From Triglochin maritima (taxonomy: Eukaryota; Streptophyta; Magnoliopsida; Alismatales; Juncaginaceae): a stretch of 64,000 bases of DNA. Shown here piece by piece: positions 57,476 through 64,000 of this stretch (the first letter of the stretch is position 1; each line of letters opens with the position of its first letter). Position numbers and translations under genes: made by a program. The notes beneath the pieces are model-generated. The model was not told where the DNA came from. It was given only the letters and a program-made list of their open reading frames with translations, and did not search any database. The DNA lies in the NCBI GenBank assembly GCA_963682175.1, contig OY821786.1, positions 24,016,501 to 24,080,500 on the forward strand, read 5' to 3'.

Positions 57476-59783
57476 ATGGAAAAATCTACGTATGCTAGAG
57501 CAACTCCCATCGATTTGTGTGACTTTCCGAGTCTTGAGACCTTTCGAATGGTCATGAGAAGGCACGTCATTCAACAAAATCTCCCCCACTAAAGGATGGT
57601 TGTGAGGGAGAAGTACCAAACCAGCCAAGGACGTGGTCCGAGCTCTTTGAGAAGCAAGCGAAGTTGAGAACATCTTTGGAGTTCGTTGCACCAGCGAGTA
57701 GAGGAGGAGTGAGGATTGCTACGATTACGAGTCAAGAGCTAGAGGATACGTTGGGAGCATGGGAGAAGGTGTTGATGGGTTACTTCGTGGGGTTTAATCC
57801 CCCATCTTCCCACTCTAGAGAAACATCTCTCTAAGGTTTGGAAGTTGTCGGGGGATTTGGAGATAGTTCGTCGGAAGAGCAACGGGATGATTTTTAGGTT
57901 TAGTTTGGATACCGACCGATTGTATGAACTCGAGAATGGGCCTTGGTTTGTTCAAGGATCACCGTTAATCATCCAACCATGGTCGGCGGAGATAAAAACT
58001 CATGACAAAGTTTGTACGATTCTTATTTGGGTAAGGTTTCCGGACATCAATCTCAAGTTTTGGTCATGGCACCTCCTTGGGAAGCTTGCGAGTGTGTTAG
58101 GAACACCATAGTATATGGATAAGAATACGGCGACAGGACGCCGGTTGGCCTATGCACGAATGTGCGTTGAAGTTCATGGTGATTTCGAGTATCCATCACA
58201 CATCTTGGTGCAAAACCAAAAGGGAAGAGGGGGAGGTAGTGCAAGTGGAATATGGATGGAAGCCCCCTTTTGTGTGTTGTATTCAATGTTTGGTCATCAT
58301 AAGGAACATTGCATGAAGAGGATGTCAGAGCCAAGGGCATTGTAAGCATGAGTTTGGGTTGAGAGGAGGAAGGATGGACAAGGATGGGCTGCAAAAATTC
58401 ATGGAGATAGTAGGGAGAGACAAGATTGTCGGGTTTGATGGAGGTGTCGGGGGAACATGAGGTTGAAGATGGTATAATGGCTGTCACGGAGAAGGACGGA
58501 AAAAAAGAGACAAAGGAGAGCCAAACGGTTAAGATCCCGTTCTGTTAAAGGGAAAAAGCAACAAGGATGGTCCTTGGTTGGTCAAGGCTTCAAATGTAAA
58601 CAAGATGGGTCACCTTTCTCCAAGTGAACAAAAATGGAGGGACACGCAACGTTTTGGTTGAAAGGACACTAGTGGGGGTCCAAGTGCAACCAATAGAAAC
58701 CGAGATAAGTGGCTTGGCTGAGTTTGTCTCTTGTGGGGGGATGGAGAGCATGAGAGACAAGGATGCAAATGGCAATAAAAGGACAACACAAGGGGGGAGC
58801 GTGCATGCTTTAGTTGGGGAGGAAGTTTCTCCTCTAATAGGATAAGAGATAAGTGGAGGGGCAAAGGGTGAAGTTAGTGGAGGTTATTACCCAAAGGGTG
58901 TAATTGAGGAAGGAGAATCATGTGATCAAGGAGGATGTAGGTTGCATGGGGCTGAGTTTTCTCCTCCAATGGGATCCAAGGTAAGTGGTGGGGATAAGAC
59001 TGAAGTTAGTGGAGGTCATTACCCAAAGGATGCAAGTAAGGAGAGGGAAACATCACGTGATATGTTGCATGGGGCTGAATTTCCTCATCCAATAAGAGAG
59101 GGGAGAATGCATCCAATAGGAGTTAAGGTTAGTGGAAATCACGTGAATGGATGATATGCAAATACGGATGCAACAATGGAGTGCATGAGGAAGGGAGTGG
59201 ACAATATGTAGTATGTGATGATAATGGAAGGCCTATGGACCACGTGAATGAGTGCCATGCAAAGGAGAGTGCATGTGAAGGTCACGCATTAATGCCTCTA
59301 CGTGAGGAGGAGGGTGTGCATGGATGTGCAAGGCCTCTACATGAGCATTGTGTGTTTCTAACGGTGGGAATACGTGCATTGTTTAACGGGCTAGTACGTC
59401 CCGTAGGACACTCGGACCTATTGCGGGAGCAGGCTAGGCTGCGTTCTCCGCCAGCCTCGGTGGACCTCGATGAGATCTCACCCCAAGCGGGGTTCAATGG
59501 CGTCCGAGAGATTGAGCAACGGCGGCAACAATAGTTGAAGAAGGGTGAACCAAGCATGATAATGGATGAAGGCCTCACGATGAGCGATATTGAAGATGCC
59601 ACACTAATGGGAGTGGATCACAAGGAGTATATGCGCTTAAAGAAGAAGCACGAACAAGACCCGTAGTGCTATGATTTGGATGACTTGGATGTGTTTGTCT
59701 ACCGCCATGATGGAGGGTTGCAAGTTAGAGGGCCACATAAGAAGAAATCCAAGAAGGAGAAGAGAGGGAAGAGCAGACGATAA
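57476..59783 (+). pseudogene. LINE ORF1 (DUF4283 plus CCHC zinc knuckle)
   Basis: Starts 'MEKSTYARATPIDLCDFPSL'. After frame breaks it gives 'ELEDTLGAWEKVLMGYFVGF', then the DUF4283 core at 57845-58111: 'GDLEIVRRKSNGMIFRFSLD', 'YELENGPWFVQGSPLIIQPW' and 'ILIWVRFPDINLKFWSWHLL'. Then 'TATGRRLAYARMCVEVHGDF' and a degenerate knuckle, 'CVLYSMFGHHKEHCMK', at about 58270-58320. The rest is low-complexity, with a tandem repeat (58815-59130), 'RPVGHSDLLREQARLRSPPA' and a Lys-rich tail 'KKKSKKEKRGKSRR'. Such ORF1 proteins bind element RNA. Stops and frameshifts are spread throughout. Confidence 0.85.
58815..59130 (+). repeat. Imperfect tandem repeat (about 120 bp, 3 copies) in ORF1
   Basis: The phrases 'gttgcatggggctga', 'tctcctccaatgggatccaa', 'gaagttagtggaggtcatta' and 'cccaaaggatgc' recur, worn, around 58820, 58945 and 59065. 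They encode repeats like 'HGAEFSPPMGSKVSGG' and 'EVSGGHYPKDAS'. Confidence 0.75.
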
Positions 59784-60022
59784 AGATTAGCTGATGTTAG
59801 TTAGAATGCTTCGTGTCTTGTATACACTTGTACAGGACAGTCGTAGGACCCATTGTTAGACTAGTGTGAGTCAATGTAACAAGTAATGTGTGAGATATGA
59901 GTTGCTCAAGTGAGGGCAACTCCTAGTACCTATTGTATGCAGTTTTTGCCAGTACTTTATTGAGGCGTCAATAAAAATTAAGGGCTTCGCCGAGACCGCC
60001 CTTTTGTGTTGCAAAAAAAAAA
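59784..60022 (+). other. ORF1-only LINE 3' UTR and poly(A)
   Basis: 'actagtgtgagtcaatgtaa', then 'gggcttcgccgagaccgccc', 'ttttgtgttgc' and A10 (60013-60022). Shares its plan and many bases with 33841-34001 and 46583-46744. Confidence 0.85.
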
Positions 60023-60775
60023 GATAGTGAATTAGAACGAGAAGAAGAGAGAGGAGAGAGAGAAGGAGTGCTCAATTTAAAGAAAAGGAGAGAGAAAAAG
60101 AGAAGGAGAGAAGAAGTAAAGAGAGGGAGGAGAGGGAGAAAGAGTGAGAGAAGGGGAGAGAGAGTCCGTAAATGAGCTAGATGGAGAAATACAAGGAGGA
60201 GAGAGAGAAGGAAGTGAATACTGGAAGGGTAGGAGAAGGAGAGAAGGAAAGAGAGAGGGAGAAGGAGAGGTAGAGACCAGTGGTAAGAAGAGAGAGAAAC
60301 ATAGAGAAGGAGAGAGAAGGGGCAGAGAAGGAGAAGGAGAAAGAGAGAAGGAGAAAGGAGGAGAAGGGGAAAAGAGAGAGATGGAGAGACAAAGAGAGAG
60401 GAAAGTGATAAGGAGGAGAACGAGAGGAGTGAGAGAGAGTGAAGGTGACAGAGAAGAAAAGAAGAGGGAGGAGGAGAGAGGTGAGAGAGAGAAGGAGAGA
60501 GAGGAGGAAAAGAAGGAGGGAGAAGAAGGAGAGAGAAGAAGGAGATGAGAAGGAGAACAATAGAGAGGACAAGGAGAGAGAGAAGGAGAACGACAAAGAG
60601 AAAAGGAGAAGGGGAGAGTGGAGAGAAGAAGAGGAGAGAGGGAAGGACAAGGGTAGCAAGAGGGTAGGAGACCGAGAAGGAGTCAAAATGGAAGAGAGGA
60701 GAGATAGAGAAAGAGGAAAGATAGAAGATGGAGACGGAGAGCCAGAGAGTAAGATAAGGTGAGAGAAGAGGGGTG
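60023..60775 (+). repeat. Polypurine satellite, segment 6
   Basis: GGAGTGCTCAATTTAAAG at 60065 and GACCAGTGGTAAGAAG at 60275, 210 bases apart as in other monomers, then 'gtaggagaccgagaaggagt' near 60665. Confidence 0.9.
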
Positions 60776-61375
60776 AGTGAGAAGGAAAAGAATGTATTGG
60801 CTGAGAAAGTGATAACAAAACATATACCAAAGACCCACGAATGGGTGCAAGTAGGTCGGAGAGGAGGGCCAAACAAGCTTGGCAAAGGAAAGGGAGATGC
60901 TTTGTTGGAGGCAAGGGGCGGAGAGAGCCCTGGAAAAATAGTGCAGAGCTTCAGCAGGGTGAGGCTGGGGAGGAAGGAGAAGACAGTTTGGAGGCACAAA
61001 GGCAGGCCATAGCGGAAGTGGAACTCATAACGGTGAAGGAGGCTCAAATGGTAACGGGGAGCCTTGGAACACAGTTGGTAGTGGCTGAGCCAACAGAAAA
61101 GCAACAAAGTTTGTTAGAGCAAGAACAAATACCGAGCTGAGAGTGATAGTGGAGTGTGTTTGAATGCACCAACAACATAGGAGTTTCCTCCTTTGGGGGG
61201 GAGAAAGGCTGCTGCAAAAAAGGTGCAAGCAGCAAATGCTATGACCAAGAGAGGGGACCAAACAAATAGTGGACAGCAGCTTGGAGGGGAGCAAACAAAG
61301 GTTTCTACTGGAGAGAGTCTTAGAGGAGTGTCTTTTGCTCCAAGAGAGGGAAAGTGGGATGAAGAGGTAGGGCAC
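60776..61375 (+). pseudogene. LINE ORF1 fragment
   Basis: A non-GA island encoding 'KVITKHIPKTHEWVQVGRRG' and 'GPNKLGKGKGDALLEARGGE', the 'WVxVGRRG' style of LINE ORF1 C-terminal regions. It continues in other frames as 'TVKEAQMVTGSLGTQLVVAE' and 'KAAAKKVQAANAMTKRGDQT'. There is no poly(A) at its right end and no clear TSD. It was probably captured or truncated on both sides. Confidence 0.6.
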
Positions 61376-64000
61376 GCAGAGAGAAGGAGAAAGGGAGAGT
61401 GGATAGGAGAGAGAGAGGACAATGGGAGTGGGAAGGGAGGAGAGCGAGAAGGAGACGAAGAGAGGAGAGATAGAGGAGGAGGAGAGAAAAGGAAAGAAGG
61501 GTGAAGAAGGAGGAGAGCGAGAGAGTACGACAGAGTGAGAGAGGAGGAGGAGAGAGAAGAAAAGTGGGGGCGAAGAAGGAGGAGAGCGAGACAGTACGAC
61601 AGAGTGAGAGAGGAGGGGGAGAAATGGACAAGGAGAGAAGTAGAGGGAGATGCAGGGGGAAGGAGGAAGACGAACAAAGAAGGAGACGGAGAGGGGGAGA
61701 AGAGCGGAGATGGGAAGGAGGAGAGAGAGGGAGAGAAGCAAGAGGAGAAGGCAAGCGAGGGAGAGAGCGACAAGAAGAAGAGAGAGAAGGAGAAGGAAAA
61801 GGGGAAAGAGAAGGGGAGGTATTGAAGTAGAGGCAAAGGAGACAGAGGGAAGGAGATTGAAGACGAAGAGTGAAGGATATGGACATAGAAGATAGAAGAT
61901 AGATGGGAAGAGAGAATCAGAGAGAGGAGTGAGAAGGAGAGAACGCGGGACAATAAGAGTGAAAAAAAGGAGAAGGAGTGGGAGAGAGAAGGAGAGTGTA
62001 GGACGAGAGAGAAGGAAATGGGGAAACAAAGAGAGTGGGAGAGAGAGAGAGAGAGGTAGAAGGAGAACGAGAGAGAGGAGAGGTGGACAGAGGGGGAGCA
62101 AAGATAGAAGATATAAGGGAAGAGAGAATCATAGAGATGAGTGAGAAGGAGAGAGCGGGGGACAATAAGAGAGTGTAGAGGAGACGAAGAGAGGGAAGGA
62201 GATTGAAGAAGAAGAGTGAAGGATAAGGAGAGGGAAGATAGAAGGGAAGAGAGAATCAGAGAGATGAGTGAGAAGGAGAGAGCGTGGGACAATAAGAGAG
62301 TGAAAAACAAGGAGAAAGAGGGGGGAGAGAGAAGGAGAGTGCAGGACGAGAGAGATGGAAATGGGGAAACAAGGAGAGAAGATAGAGAGAGAGAGAGCTA
62401 GAAGGAGAGGGAGAGAGATGAGAGGTGGACAGAGGGGGAGGGTGTGAGAAGGGCAAGGAGAGCGAGGAGAGATGGAGAAGTATAGAGAACAATACAGAAT
62501 GAGAGAGATAAGGAGGGAGTGAAACGGAGAAGGGGAGAGAGTGAATTAGAGTGAGAATTAGAGAGAGGAGAGAGAAGGAGATTCTGATTGAAGAAAAATG
62601 AGAGAGAGAAGGGGAAGAAGTGGGGGAGAAAGAGTGGGAGAGTCGGTAAATGAGCTAGTTGGAGATAGACAAGGAGAATGAGAGAGAGAAGGAAGAGGAG
62701 ACTGGAAGGGAAGGAGAGAAGGAATGTGGAGAGAAGGAGAAGTAGAGATAAAAGGTAAGGAGAGAGAGGAATAGAGAGAAACAGCAGGGGGAGAGACAAG
62801 GAGAACGAGAGGAGTGCGAGAGAGAGTGAAGGTGACTGAGAGGAAAAGAAAAGGGAGGAGGAGATAGAAGGACAAGCGAAGCAGAAGGAGAGAGAAGAGA
62901 GAAAGAGAACGTGAGAGAGGAGGAAGAGGAGGAGGGAGAAGAAGGAGAGAGGAGGAGGAGGAGAAGAAGGAGTTGACAAGGAGAACAAGAGAGAACGAGA
63001 ACGAAAGAGAGAAAGGCACGCAGAGAGAAGGAGAAGGGGAGAGTGGATAGGAAAGAAAGAGAAGGACAATGGGAGTGGGAGGGGAGGAGAGCGAGAAGGA
63101 GACGAGGAGAGGAGAGATAGAGGAGGAGAGAGAAGGAAAGAAGGGAGAAGAAGGAGGGGTGCGAGAGAGTACGACAGAGTGAGAGAGGAGGGGGCAGAGA
63201 GATAGACAAGGAGACGGAAGTAGAGGGAGATGGAGGGGGAAGGAGGAAGACGAAGAGAGAAGGAGATGGAGAGGGGGAGAAGAACGGAGATGGGAAGCAG
63301 AAGGAGAGAGAGGGAAGGAGATTGAAGATGAAGAGTGAAGGATAAGGAGATGGGAAGGAGAAGGAGAGGGAGGGAGAGAAGCAAGAGGAGAAGGCAAGCG
63401 AGGGAGAGAGAGAGAGACAGGATGAAGAGAGAGAAAGAGAAGGAAAAAGGGAAAGGGAAGGAGAGGTATTGAAGTAGAGGAGAAGGAGAGAGAGGGAAGG
63501 AGAATGAAGACGAAGAGTGAAGGATAAGGAGAGAGAAGATAGAAGATCGAAGGGAGAATCAGAGAGAGGAGTGAGAAGGAGAGAGCGCGGGACAATAAGA
63601 GAGTGAAAAACAAGGAGAAGGAGGGGGAGAGAGAAGGAGAGTGTAGGACGAGAGAGAAGGAAATGGGGAAACAAGGAGAGAGGGAGAGATGGAGAGAGAG
63701 AGAGATAGAGACAAAGAGAGAGAGAAGGAGAAGGAAAGAGAGGAGAGGTGGACAGAGGGGGAGGGAGTGAGAAGGGCAAGGAGAGGGAGGAGAGATGGAG
63801 AAGTAGAGAGAACAATAGAGAAGGAGAGTGCGGGAGAAGGGGAGAGATATGGAGGGAGTGAAATAGAGTAGAGGAGAGAGTGAATTTTTGAGAGAAGTAG
63901 AGAGAGGAGAGAGAAGGAGACTATGAATGAAGGAAAAGGAGAGAGAGAAACAGAAAGAGAGGGGAGAAAGAGTGAGAGAGTCGGTAAGTGAGCTTGATGG
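61376..64000 (+). repeat. Polypurine satellite, segment 7 (runs off window end)
   Basis: The landmark GGCACGCAGAGAGAAGGAG at 61371 recurs at 63015, 1,644 bases apart. Diverged versions of the 'ggagtcctcgatttaaag' site occur near 62576 (GGAGATTCTGATTGAAG) and near 63917 (GGAGACTATGAATGAAGG). This part is more diverged from segments 2-4, as expected towards an array edge or from a different subfamily. Confidence 0.88.

Larger units (their letters stand above)
57318..60022 (+). mobile_element. ORF1-only LINE (non-autonomous), 2.7 kb with 12-bp TSD
   Basis: Flanked by GAGAGTGAATTA (57306-57317) and GATAGTGAATTA (60023-60034), one mismatch. The satellite continues correctly after the right copy ('gaacgagaagaagag'). 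It has a GA-rich 5' UTR, one decayed ORF1, a LINE 3' UTR and A10. No endonuclease or RT is present anywhere inside, so copying would have relied on a full LINE in trans. Confidence 0.88.

Noticed and set aside
33218..64000. Simple (GA)n microsatellite as the full explanation of the array
   Set aside because: Ordered rare landmarks with constant spacing, such as 202-222 bases between two of them in six monomers, require a longer repeat unit.

Overview
This window looks like plant (angiosperm-type) nuclear DNA from a large, repeat-rich genome. I see no intact host gene, tRNA, rRNA or CRISPR array. Almost everything is retrotransposon-derived: Ty3/gypsy elements of two lineages, Ty1/copia elements, plant L1-type LINEs (DUF4283 ORF1; endonuclease, reverse transcriptase and zf-RVT ORF2), and a very long purine-rich (GA) array. 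Plant origin is inferred from these families. All coding regions carry stops or frameshifts.

Layout. Positions 1-1490 (minus) hold a decayed gypsy element of Del/Tekay type, followed by its long LTR (about 1493-4260). Positions 4400-7087 (minus) are a truncated Athila/Tat-like gypsy copy: gag, leader, PBS and part of the LTR. A second Del-type LTR on plus fills about 7090-9768. A CT tract (9790-10163) then abuts the 3' end of a 5'-truncated minus-strand LINE (10164-11543). Positions 11545-17818 hold a copia 3' half present twice in direct tandem (period about 2.78 kb). About 1.9 kb of AT-rich, unclassified DNA follows.

Positions 19700-33217 are one plus-strand LINE (LINE-1) split by two nested insertions: a 1,214-bp solo LTR with target duplication ATATC, and a 7,898-bp copia element with 385-bp LTRs and target duplication GGTTG. 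From 33218 to the window end the backbone is the purine array. It is interrupted by LINE-2 (36590-41118), two near-identical 161-bp LINE 3' ends (33841 and 46583), an 8.5-kb gypsy element with gag and protease only (48603-57089), an ORF1-only LINE with a 12-bp target duplication (57318-60022) and an ORF1 fragment (60776-61375).

Main result. The purine array is not simple low-complexity sequence. Rare non-GA landmarks recur in a fixed order, with a full period near 1.6 kb. Subtracting the gypsy and ORF1-only insertions from the gap between landmarks 47261 and 60065 leaves 1,595 bp, again about one period. The array is therefore a long-unit, strand-asymmetric polypurine satellite that existed before the insertions. 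All six LINE 3' ends in the window abut purine-rich DNA. The long Ser/Leu/Pro reading frames on the minus strand of the array are by-products of CT repeats, not genes.
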